Assembly: GCF_904849725.1 (NCBI RefSeq)
Contig: NC_058524.1
Span: forward strand, 26,939,001-27,003,000
Length of the DNA: 64,000 bases
Reading direction: 5' to 3'
Source of the DNA: Hordeum vulgare subsp. vulgare
Taxonomy: Eukaryota > Streptophyta > Magnoliopsida > Poales > Poaceae
Shown: piece by piece, positions 22,046-33,220 of the stretch
Position numbering within the stretch: position 1 is the first letter of the stretch
Layout: the number at the start of each line of letters is the position of its first letter
Translations under genes and position numbers: made by a program
Notes under the pieces: model-generated
Databases searched by the model: none
Seen by the model: only the letters and a program-made list of their open reading frames with translations
Told to the model about the DNA's origin: nothing

Positions 22046-22179
22046 CTGATCACTCCATACTCGTCAAGCTTGTCTCGGGAATGGATTGATTATAATCAGG
22101 ACGAGAAAATAAAGCACGAGGTTAGGATTAAAATTTAATTTCATGACATTTCTTCTTCTTGCACTAGTGGAAAACGGGC

Positions 22180-22397
22180 CTTTGGTCCCTTTAGTCCCGG
22201 CCTCCCTCTGGGCCGGGACTAAAGGGCCGGCCACGTCGCCCCAAATCGCAATGCCGCCCACGAGGCTTTGATCCCGGCCCGTAAGGAGCCTTTAGTCCCG
22301 GTTTGTGTCTCAAACCGGGACTAAAGGGCTACACGGTGTGCAGCCCGCATGTGCGCCACCTTTAGTCCCGGTTTGTGTCTCAAACCGGGACTAAAGT
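22180..22397. repeat. Left subterminal hairpin repeats of CACTA-2
   Basis: Repeated TTTAGTCCCGG...CCGGGACTAAA units, the last ending about six bases before the TATA box at 22404. The units alternate orientation so that neighbours pair as hairpins. Confidence 0.85.
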
Positions 22398-22403
22398 CCT
22401 CTG

Positions 22404-22415
22404 CCTATATATATT
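22404..22415 (+). promoter_or_regulatory. TATA box of the TNP2 gene, CACTA-2
   Basis: CCTATATATATT lies directly after CCGGGACTAAAGTCCTCTG. About 300 bases of leader follow, ending in a splice acceptor GCAG at 22708-22711 immediately before the TNP2 start codon. The hairpin-then-TATA layout is the same as at the other CACTA genes here. Confidence 0.6.
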
Positions 22416-22816
22416 GGCCACAGCCCCCCTCCCCTCTTCCTTGCATTTTTCTTGGATGGAAGAGTGTGGGTGTGTGCTAGCTCTCCATTTTTTTGGATGC
22501 ACTAGAGGTGTTTGTTGAAATGTGTGTTAGAGCGATGCCGCTTCAGTTCACCGAACACAACTACGATATGAGATGCCCGAGCCACGCTTAAACCTCTCCC
22601 TCTTTATTTCTACTCATTCTAAAAGGTTAGCAACTATATTTCCTTGTTTAGACCGTGCGGTACTAATTTTTAGGATCGTGATTGTATTTGATATACTGTC
22701 GTATAACGCAGATGAGCCATCCATGGATGTACGGTGATCGACGCACAGCCGCTTACAGAGAAGGCGTGCATTCTTTTCGAGATGCAGCCGATGCGAACAA
22801 GCATGGTGGTGGCTAT

Positions 22817-24626
22817 TGTTGGAGAACGTCGCATGGGAAACAAAAATTTTCCTACGCGCACGAAGACCTATCATGGTGATGTCCATCTACGAGAGGGGAT
22901 GAGTGATCTACGTACCCTTGTAGATCGTACAGCAGAAGCGTTAGTGAACACGGTTGATGTAGTGGAACGTCCTCACGTCCCTCGATCCGCCCCGCGAACA
23001 ATCCCGCGATCAGTCCCACGATCTAGTACCGAACGGACGGCACCTCCGCGTTCAGCACACGTACAGCTCGACGATGATCTCGGCCTTCTTGATCCAGCAA
23101 GAGAGACAGAGAGGTAGAAGAGTTCTCCGGCAGCGTGACGGCGCTCCGGAGGTTGGTGATGACCTTGTCTCAGCAGGGCTCCGCCCGAGCTCCGCAGAAA
23201 CGCGATCTAGAGGAAAAACCGTGGAGGTATGTGGTCGGACTGCCGTGGAAAAGTCGTCTCAAATCAGCCCTAAAACCTCCGTATATATAGGTGGGAGGGA
23301 GGGGAGGAGGCAGCCTCAAAACCTAAAGGTTTGGCCGAAATTGGAGGTGGAGGAGTCCTACTCCAATCCTACTTGGAGTAGGATTCCACCTTCCCACTTG
23401 GAAACTCTTTCCACCTTGTGTTTTTTCCTTCTAAAACCTTATGGGCCTTAGTGGGAACTTATTCCAGCCCACTAGGGGCTGGTTTATCTCTTCCCATAGC
23501 CCATGAGACCCCTTGGGGCGTGACACCCCTCCCGATGGTCCCCGGCACCCCTCCCGGCACTCCCGGTACACTACCGATGAGCCCGAAACTTTTCCGGTAA
23601 TGCACGAAAACCTTCCGGTAACCAAATGAGGTCATCCTATATATCAATCTTCGTTTCCGGACCATTCCGGAAACCCTCGTGACGTCCGTGATCTCATCCA
23701 GGACTCCGAACAACATTCGGTAACCAACCATATAACTCAAATACGCATAAAACAACGTCGAACCTTAAGTGTGCAGACCCTGCGGGTTCGAGAACTATGT
23801 AGACATGACCCGAGAGACTCCTCGGTCAATATCCAATAGCGGGACCTGGATGCCCATATTGGATCCTACATATTCTACGAAGATCTTATCGTTTGAACCT
23901 TAGTGCCAAGGATTCATATAATCCCGTATGTCATTCCCTTTGTCCTTCGGTATGTTACTTGCCCGAGATTCGATCGTTAGTATCCGCATACCTATTTCAA
24001 TCTCGTTTACCGGCAAGTCTCTTTACTCGTTCCGTAATACAAGATCCCGCAACTTACATTAAGTTACATTGCTTGCAAGGCTTGTGTGTGATGTTGTATT
24101 ACCGAGTGGGCCCCGAGATACCTCTCCGTCACACGGAGTGACAAATCCCAGTCTCGATCTATACTAACTCAACGAACACCTTCGGAGATACCTGTAGAGC
24201 ATCTTTATAGTCACCCAGTTACGTTGCGACGTTTGATACACACAAAGCATTCCTCCGGTGTTCGTGAGTTATATGATCTCATGGTCATAGGAACAAATAC
24301 CTGACACGCAGAAAACAGTAGCAACAAAATGACACGATCAACATGCTACGTCTATTAGTTTGGGTCTAGTCCATCACATGATTCTCCTAATGATGTGATC
24401 CCGTTATCAAGTGACAACACTTGCCTATGGCCAGGAAACCTTGACCATCTTTGATCAACGAGCTAGTCAACTAGAGGCTTACTAGGGACAGTGTTTTGTC
24501 TATGTATCCACACAAGTATTGTGTTTCCAATCAATACAATTATAGCATGGATAATAAACGATTATCATGAACTAAGAAATATAATAATAACTAATTTATT
24601 ATTGCCTCTAGGGCATATTTCCAACA
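22817..24626 (-). repeat. 3' LTR of the Angela/BARE-like element
   Basis: The 1,810-bp LTR is followed on its internal side by GTCTCCCACTTGC, whose complement is the purine tract AAGTGGGAGAC used for plus-strand priming in this group. It carries the GC-rich promoter half near 22900-23600. Confidence 0.95.
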
Positions 24627-27600
24627 GTCTCCCACTTGCACTAGAGTCAATAATCTAGTTCACATCACCATGTGATTCCAACGAATCCAACACCCATATA
24701 GTTATGGGGTCTGATCACGTCTTCCTCGTGAGAGAGGTTTTAGTCAACAGTTCTGAAACTTTCAGATTCGTGCGTTCTTTACAAATCTTTATGTCATCTT
24801 ATAGATGCTGCTACTACGTGCTATTCGGAAATGCTCCAAATATCTACTCTACTATACGAATCCGTTTCACTACTCATAGTTATCCGGATTAGTGTCAAAG
24901 CTTGCATTGACGTAACCCTTTACGACAAACTCTTTAACCACCTCCATAATCGAGAAAAATTCCTTAGTCCATTAGTTACTAAGGATAAATTTCGACCGCT
25001 GCTAGTGATTCAATCATGGATCACTCTCTGTACCTCTCAACATACTTTGAGTCAAGGCACACTTCAGGTGCGGTACACAGCATGGCATACTTTAGATTCT
25101 ACGGCTAAGGCATAGAAGACGACCTTCGCCTATTCTCTTTATTCTGCCGTGGTCGGGTTTTGAGTCTTACTCAAATTCACACCTCACAACGCAACCAAGA
25201 ACTCCTTCTTTGCCGGTCTATTTTGAACTCTTTCAAAAACTTGTCAAGGCATGCATCTTGTTGAAACTTCTATTAAGTGCTTTCGATCTATCTCCATAGA
25301 TCTTTGATGCTCAACGTTCAAGTAGCGTAATCCAGGTACTCCTTTGAAAACTTATTTCAAACAACCTTGTATGCTTTACAGAAATTCTACATTACTTCTG
25401 ATCCACAATATGTCAACCACATATACCTATCAGAAATTCTATAGTGCTCCCACTCACTTCTTTGGAAATACAAGTTTCTCATAAACCTTGTACAAACCCA
25501 AAATCTTTGATCATCTCATCAAAGTGTATATTCCAACTCCGAGATGCTTGCACCAGTCCATTGAAGGATCACTGGAGCTTGCATACTTGCTAGTATCTTT
25601 AGGATCGACAAAACCTTCTGGTTGTATCACATACAATGTTTGCTCAAGGAAACCGTCGAGAAAACAATGTTTTGACATCCTACGTGCAATATTTCATAAA
25701 TAATGCATCAACAACTAACATAATTCTAACAGACTTTTAGCATCGCTACGAGTGAGAAAGTCTCATCATAGTCAACTGTTTGATCTTATCGAAAACATCT
25801 TTGCGACAAGTCGAGCTTTTCTTAATAGTGACTTATCACCATCATCGTCTGTCTTCTTTTAAAGATCCATTTTTACTCAATAGTCCTATGACCATCAAGT
25901 AGTTCTACCAAAGTCTACACTTTGTTTTCACACATGGATCCTCTCTCGGATTTCATGGCTTCCAGCCATTTGTCTGAATCTGGGTCCACCATCGCTTTCT
26001 CCATAACTCGTAGGTTCACTGTTGCTCAACAACATGACCTCCAAGACAGGGTTACCGTACTACTCTGCAGCAGTACGCGACCTTGTCGACCTACGAGGTT
26101 TGTAGTAACTTGATTCGAAGCTCAATGATCATCATCATCAGCTTCCACTTCAATTGGTGTAGGCGCCACATGAACAACTTCTTGCGCCCTGCTACACACT
26201 GGTTGAAGTGATGGTTCAATAACCTCATCAAGTTCTACTACCCTCCCACTCAATTCTTTCGAGAGAAACCTTTCCTCGAGAAAGGATCCGTTTCTAGAAA
26301 CAAACACTTTGCTTTTGGATCTGAGATAGGAGATGTACCCAACTGTTTTGGATATCCTATGAAGATGCATTTATCCGCTTTGGGTTTGAGCTTATCAGAC
26401 TGAAACTTTTTCACATAAGTGTCGAAACCCCAAACTTTCAAGAAACGACAGTTTAGATTTCTCTAAACCTCAGTCTATACTGTGTCATCTCAACGGAAAT
26501 ACGCGGTGCCCTATTTAAAGTGAGTGCGGTTGTCTCTAATGCATAACCCATAAACGATAGTGGTAATTCGATAAGAGACATCATAGTATGCACCATACCA
26601 AATAGTGCGTGGCTATGACGTTCAGACACATCATCACACTATGATGTTCCAGGTGGCATGAACTGCGAAACAATTTCCACATTGTCTTAACTGTGTACCA
26701 AAACTCGTAACTCAGATATTCATTTCCATGATCATATCGTAGACAGTTTACCCTCTTGTTACGACGAACTTCACTCTGAAACGGAATTGAACTTTTCAAC
26801 ATTTTAGACTTGTGATTCATTAAGTAAATACTCCTGTATCTACTCAAATCGTCAGTGAAGTAAGAACATAATGATATCCACTGCGTGCCTCAGCACCCAT
26901 TGGACTGCATACATCAAAATGTATCACTTCCAACAAGTTACTACCTTATTTCATCTCAATGAATACAAGGCCTTGCTCATGTGGTATGATTCGCATGTCA
27001 CTAGTGATTCGAAATCAGGTGAGTACAAAGATCCATCAGCATGGAGCCTCTTCATGCAATTTATACTAACATGACTCAAGCGGCAGTGCCACAAGTAAGT
27101 GGTACTATCATCATCAACTCGTATCTTTTGGCACCAATATCATGAACATGTGTAACACTACGATCGAGATTAAATAAACCATTGAAGGTGATTATTCAAG
27201 AAAATAGAGTAACCATTATTCTCTTTAAATGAATAATCGTATTGCAATAAACACGATCCAATCATGTTCATGCTTAACACAAGCACCAAATAACAATTAT
27301 TTAGGTTTAACACCAATCTCGATGGTAGAGGGAGCGTGCGACGTTTGATCATATCAATCTTGGAAACACTTCCAACACGTATCGTCACCTCGCCTTTAGC
27401 TAGTCTCCGTTTATGCCGTAGCTTTCATTTCGCGTCACTAATCACTTAGCAACCGAACCGGTATCCAATACCCTCGTGCTACTAGGAGTACTAGTAAAGT
27501 ACACATCGACATCATGTATATCAAATACACTTCTTTTGACTTTTGCCAGCCTTCTTATCTACCAAGTATCTTGAGTTGCTCCGCCTCAGTGATTGTTCCC

Positions 27601-29607
27601 CTCATTACAGAAGCACTTTAGTCTCGGGTTTGGGTTTAATCTTGGGTCTCTTCATTAGTGCAGCAACTGTTTTGCCGTTTCACGAAGTATCCCTTCTAGC
27701 CCTTGCCTTTCTTGAAACTTAGTGGTTTTACAAACCATCAACTATTGATGCTCCTTCTTGATTTCTACTTTCGCAGTGTCAAACATCGCGAATCGCTCAA
27801 GGATCATTGTATGTATCCTTGATATGTTATAGTTCATCACGAAGCTCTCACAGCTTGGTGGCAGTGACTTTGGAGAACTATCACTATCTCATCTGGAAGA
27901 TTAACTCCCACTTGATTCAAGCGATTGTCATACTCAGACAATCTGAGCACATGCTCAACGATTGAGCCTTTTCTCCTGTGCTTTGTGGACAAAGAATCTT
28001 GTCGGAGGTCTCGTACCTCTTAACAAGGGCACAAGCATGAAATCACAATTTCATCTCTTTAGAACATCACTTATGTTCCGTGACGTTTTACAACGTTTTA
28101 GGCGCCTTGCTTCTAAGCCATTAAGTATTTTTGTACTGAACTATCGTGTAGTCATCAGAAACGTGTATGTCGGATGTTCACAGCATCCACAGACGACGCT
28201 CGAGGTGCAGCACACCGAGTGGTGCATTAAGGACATAAGCCTTCTATGCAGCAACGAGGACAATCCTCGGTTTTACAGACTCAGTCTGCAAAGTTTGCTA
28301 CTATCAACTTTCAACTAAATTTTTCTCTAGGAAAATATAAAACAGTAGAGCTATAGCGCAAGCTACATCGTAATTCGCAAAGACCATTAGACTATGTTCA
28401 TGACAATTAGTTCAATTAATCATATTACTTAAGAACTCCCACTCAAAAAGTACATCTCTCTAGTCATTTGAGTGGTACATGATCCAAATCCACTATCTCA
28501 AGTCCGATCATCACGTGAGTCGAGAATAGTTTCAGTGGTAAGCATCTCTATGCTAATCATATCAACTATACGATTCATGCTCGACCTTTCGGTCTCATGT
28601 GTTCCGAGGCCATGTCTGCACATGCTAGGCTCGTCAAGCTTAACCCGAGTGTTCCGCGTGCGCAACTGTTTTGCACCCGTTGTATGTGAACGTTGAGTCT
28701 ATCACACCCGATCATCACGTGGTGTCTCGAAACGACGAACTGTAGCAACGGTGCACAGTCGGGGAGAACACAATTTCGTCTTGAAATTTTAGTGAGAGAT
28801 CACCTCATAATGCTACCGTCGTTCTAAGCAAAATAAGGTGCATAAAAGGATTAACATCACATGCAATTTATAAGTGACATGATATGGCCATCATCACGTG
28901 CTTCTTGATCTCCATCACCAAAGCACCGGCACGATCTTCTTGTCACCGGCATCACACCATGATCTCCATCAACGTGTCGCCGTCGGGGTTGTCGTGCTAC
29001 TCATGCTATTACTACTAAAGCTACGTCCTAGCAAAATAGTAAACGCATCTGCAAGCACAAACGTTAGTTATAAAGACAACCCTATGGCTCCTGCCGGTTG
29101 CCGTACCATCGACGTGCAAGTCGATATTATCTATTACAACATGATCATCTCATACATCCAATATATCACATCACATCGTTGGCCATATCACATCACAAGC
29201 ATACCCTGCAAAAACAAGTTAGACGTCCTCTAATTTTGTTGTTGCATGTTTTACGTGGTGACCATGGGTATCTAGTAGGATCGCATCTTACTTACGCAAA
29301 CACCACAACAGAGATATATGAGTTGCTATTTAACCTCATCCAAGGACCTCCTCGGTCAAATCCGATTCAACTAAAGTTGGAGAAACCGACACTTGCCAGT
29401 CATCTTTGCGCAACGGGGTTACTCGTAGCGATGAAACCAGTCTCTCGTAAGCGTACGAGTAATGTCGGTCCAAGCCGCTTCAATCCAACAATACCGCGGA
29501 ATCAAGAAAAGACTAAGGAGGGCAGCAAAATGCACATCACCGCCCACAAAAACTTTTGTGTTCTACTCGAGAAGACATCTACGCATGAACCTAGCTCATG
29601 ATGCCAC
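24627..29607 (-). pseudogene. Degenerate gag-pol interior of the Angela/BARE-like element
   Basis: Only fragments of copia pol are readable on the minus strand. There is an integrase remnant near 26581-26847 (RYDHGNEYLSYEF, followed by a disordered region). The integrase/RT linker follows near 26122-26441 (KADKCIFIGYPK and FLEERFLSKE, then SGRVVELDEVIEPS). RT-like traces lie near 25500-25600. No frame longer than about 90 codons survives and many stops and shifts are present. The element could only have moved using proteins supplied by relatives. Confidence 0.85.
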
Positions 29608-31417
29608 TGTTGGAGAACGTCGCATGGGAAACAAAAATTTTCCTACGCGCACGAAGACCTATCATGGTGATGTCCATCTACGAGAGGGGATGAGTGATCT
29701 ACGTACCCTTGTAGATCGTACAGCAGAAGCGTTAGTGAACACGGTTGATGTAGTGGAACGTCCTCACGTCCCTCGATCCGCCCCGCGAACAATCCCGCGA
29801 TCAGTCCCACGATCTAGTACCGAACGGACGGCACCTCCGCGTTCAGCACACGTACAGCTCGACGATGATCTCGGCCTTCTTGATCCAGCAAGAGAGACAG
29901 AGAGGTAGAAGAGTTCTCCGGCAGCGTGACGGCGCTCCGGAGGTTGGTGATGACCTTGTCTCAGCAGGGCTCCGCCCGAGCTCCGCAGAAACGCGATCTA
30001 GAGGAAAAACCGTGGAGGTATGTGGTCGGGCTGCCGTGGAAAAGTCGTCTCAAATCAGCCCTAAAACCTCCGTATATATAGGTGGGAGGGAGGGGAGGAG
30101 GCAGCCTCAAAACCTAAAGGTTTGGCCGAAATTGGAGGTGGAGGAGTCCTACTCCAATCCTACTTGGAGTAGGATTCCACCTTCCCACTTGGAAACTCTT
30201 TCCACCTTGTGTTTTTTCCTTCTCAAACCTTATGGGCCTTAGTGGGAACTTATTCCAGCCCACTAGGGGCTGGTTTATCTCTTCCCATAGCCCATGAGAC
30301 CCCTTGGGGCGTGACACCCCTCCCGATGGTCCCCGGCACCCCTCCCGGCACTCCCGGTACACTACCGATGAGCCCGAAACTTTTCCGGTAATGCACGAAA
30401 ACCTTCCGGTAACCAAATGAGGTCATCCTATATATCAATCTTCGTTTCCGGACCATTCCGGAAACCCTCGTGACGTCCGTGATCTCATCCAGGACTCCGA
30501 ACAACATTCGGTAACCAACCATATAACTCAAATACGCATAAAACAACGTCGAACCTTAAGTGTGCAGACCCTGCGGGTTCGAGAACTATGTAGACATGAC
30601 CCGAGAGACTCCTCGGTCAATATCCAATAGCGGGACCTGGATGCCCATATTGGATCCTACATATTCTACGAAGATCTTATCGTTTGAACCTTAGTGCCAA
30701 GGATTCATATAATCCCGTATGTCATTCCCTTTGTCCTTCGGTATGTTACTTGCCCGAGATTCGATCGTTAGTATCCGCATACCTATTTCAATCTCGTTTA
30801 CCGGCAAGTCTCTTTACTCGTTCCGTAATACAAGATCCCGCAACTTACATTAAGTTACATTGCTTGCAAGGCTTGTGTGTGATGTTGTATTACCGAGTGG
30901 GCCCCGAGATACCTCTCCGTCACACGGAGTGACAAATCCCAGTCTCGATCTATACTAACTCAACGAACACCTTCGGAGATACCTGCAGAGCATCTTTATA
31001 GTCACCCAGTTACGTTGCGACGTTTGATACACACAAAGCATTCCTCCGGTGTTCGTGAGTTATATGATCTCATGGTCATAGGAACAAATACTTGACACGC
31101 AGAAAACAGTAGCAACAAAATGACACGATCAACATGCTACGTCTATTAGTTTGGGTCTAGTCCATCACATGATTCTCCTAATGATGTGATCCCGTTATCA
31201 AGTGACAACACTTGCCTATGGCCAGGAAACCTTGACCATCTTTGATCAACGAGCTAGTCAACTAGAGGCTTACTAGGGACAGTGTTTTGTCTATGTATCC
31301 ACACAAGTATTGTGTTTCCAATCAATACAATTATAGCATGGATAATAAACGATTATCATGAACTAAGAAATATAATAATAACTAATTTATTATTGCCTCT
31401 AGGGCATATTTCCAACA
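29608..31417 (-). repeat. 5' LTR of the Angela/BARE-like element
   Basis: Nearly identical to the other LTR; differences seen at 30029, 30225, 30984 and 31092. The internal side reads GTGGCATCATGAGC on the minus strand, an altered form of the usual TGGTATCAGAGC primer-binding site. Confidence 0.95.
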
Positions 31418-32461
31418 GCTATATGTTTTGTCCATGTGTTGAATGTCGGAATGAGAAGGATTACACTTCCTCAAGAGTCATTCAGAGCCACCTGCTTCGG
31501 TCTGGTTTTATGTCGGGCTATAATGTTTGGACCAAGCACGGAGAAAGAGGGGTTATGATGGAAGACGGCGATGAAGAAGAAGATAACGATGATGACAACT
31601 ACCGATCTATGTTCCCTGAGTATGCTGATACCGCAATGGAAGATAATGAAGAAGAAGATCAGGATGAAGAACGGGAACCAGATGAGCCCGCTGATGATCT
31701 TGGCCGGGTCATTTCTGATGCACGGCGAGGTTGCGACACAGAAAAGGAGAGGTTGCAGTTCGAGCAGATGTTACAGGACCACAACAAATTGTTGTACCCA
31801 ACTTGTGAAGATGGCTAGAAGATGCTGGGTAGCACACTGGAATTGTTGAAGTGGAAGGCATAGACCGGTGTGACTGACTCATCATTCGAAAAGTTGCTCG
31901 TACTGATGAAGAAGATGCTTCCAAGAAAGAACGAATTGCCCGCCAGCACGTACGAAGCAAAGAAGCTTGTCTGCCCTCTAGGATTAGACGTGTAGAAGAT
32001 ACATGCATGCCCTAATGACTGCATCCTCTACCGCAGTGAGAAGTACGAGAATATGGATAAATGCCCGGTATGCACTGCATTGCGGTATAAGATCAGAAAA
32101 GATGACCCTGGTGATATTGAGGGCGAGCCACCCACTAAGAGGGTTCCTGCCAAGGTGATGTGGTATGCTCCTATAATACCACGGTTGAAACGTCTATTCA
32201 GAAATAAAGATCATGCGAAGTTGTTGCGATGGCACATGGAAGATCGTGTGAAAGACGATAAGTTGAGGCACATCGTTGATGGTCGGCAGTGGAGAAAAAT
32301 CGAGAGAGAGTTCCCGAGATTTGCAGCTGACGCAAGGAACTTATGGTTTGGTCTGAGCACAGATGGCATGAATCCTTTTGGGGAGAAGAGTTGCAGTCAC
32401 AGCACCTGGCCCGTTAGTCTATGTATCTACAACCTTCCTCCTTGGTTGTGCATGAAGCGAA

Positions 32462-33220
32462 AGTTCATTTGTAGTGCTTTTCAATTTCAGGGTCAACTAG
32501 CTCAAAAACAAATAAGTAAATGCATGAAGAATACCAAATGAAGTCAGAAATAGTTGAAATTTTGTGATGTGCCTTTGAATGGTGCATTTTGAACACACAA
32601 AAAGTATGGAGTTCAAATAAGTTCAAAAAAATGAAATCCCTTTGTAAGAGATGAGTTCTCGTTCGAAACCCTGATACTTCGAGAGAGATTGTCTGTTTTG
32701 TACACGAAGTGCATCCAGTTTTTGTCGTAGCCCTCTCAACTTTTTAACACATGCTATGTGGGTGAAATGATGATAGCATGCCAACTTTCAACATTTCTAG
32801 AGTTCATTTGTAGTGCTTTTCAATTTTAGGGTCAACTAGCTCAAAAAAAAATAAGTAAATGCACGAAATATACCAAATTAAGTCAGAAATTGTTGAAATT
32901 TTGTGATGTGCCTTTGAATGGTGCATTTTGAACACACAAAAAGTATGGGGTTCAAATAAGTTCAAAAAAATGAAATCCCTTTGTAAGAGATGAGTTCTCG
33001 TTCGAAACCCTCATACTTCGAGAGAGATTGTCTGTTTTTTACACGAAGTGCATCCAGTTTTTGTCGTAGCCCTCTCAACTTTTTAACACATGCTATGTGG
33101 GTGAAATGATGATAGCATGCCAACTTTCAATATTTTCAGAGTTCATTTGTAGTGCTTTTCAATTTTAGGGTCAACTAGCTCAAAAAAATAAGTAAATGCA
33201 CGAAAAATACCAAATACTAG
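32462..33220 (+). repeat. Satellite A in CACTA-2, two to three units
   Basis: The same 337-bp unit as at 10206-12590, with GGTCAACTAG landmarks near 32490, 32831 and 33170. It starts abruptly within the TNP2 frame and passes into satellite B near 33217. Confidence 0.93.

Larger units (their letters stand above)
22817..31417 (-). mobile_element. Angela/BARE-1/WIS-like copia retrotransposon nested in CACTA-2
   Basis: The 1,810-bp LTRs on the minus strand begin TGTTGGAAATATGCCCTAG, the hallmark start of the abundant Triticeae Angela/BARE-1/WIS group. The duplication GCTAT flanks it (22812-22816 and 31418-31422) and interrupts the TNP2 frame between Gly-Gly-Tyr and Met. By eye the two LTRs differ at only about four positions in 1,810, suggesting insertion within about the last 0.1 million years. 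The internal 5 kb is nevertheless strongly degenerate. Confidence 0.95.
22712..32469 (+). pseudogene. TNP2-type CACTA transposase, interrupted and truncated
   Basis: TNP2 (TNPD) is the CACTA transposase. The first part, 22712-22816, begins MSHPWMYGDRR, the typical plant TNP2 start. It resumes after the nested retrotransposon at 31423 with MFCPCVECRN and the transposase-associated domain, then an acidic stretch. The Transposase_21 region follows, with ILYRSEKYENMDKCPVC and GLSTDGMNPFGE near 32350. Lesions are the nested element, in-frame TAGs at 31816-31818, 31861-31863 and 31993-31995, and loss of everything after CMKRKF, where the frame runs into satellite A at 32462-32469. More than half of a normal TNP2 is missing. 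The gene cannot make an active enzyme. Confidence 0.93.

Noticed and set aside
29462..30242. Plus-strand frames of 125-148 codons in the Angela LTRs
   Set aside because: The same frames occur at 22734-23451 in the other LTR. They lie antisense to the LTR promoter half and have no known product.
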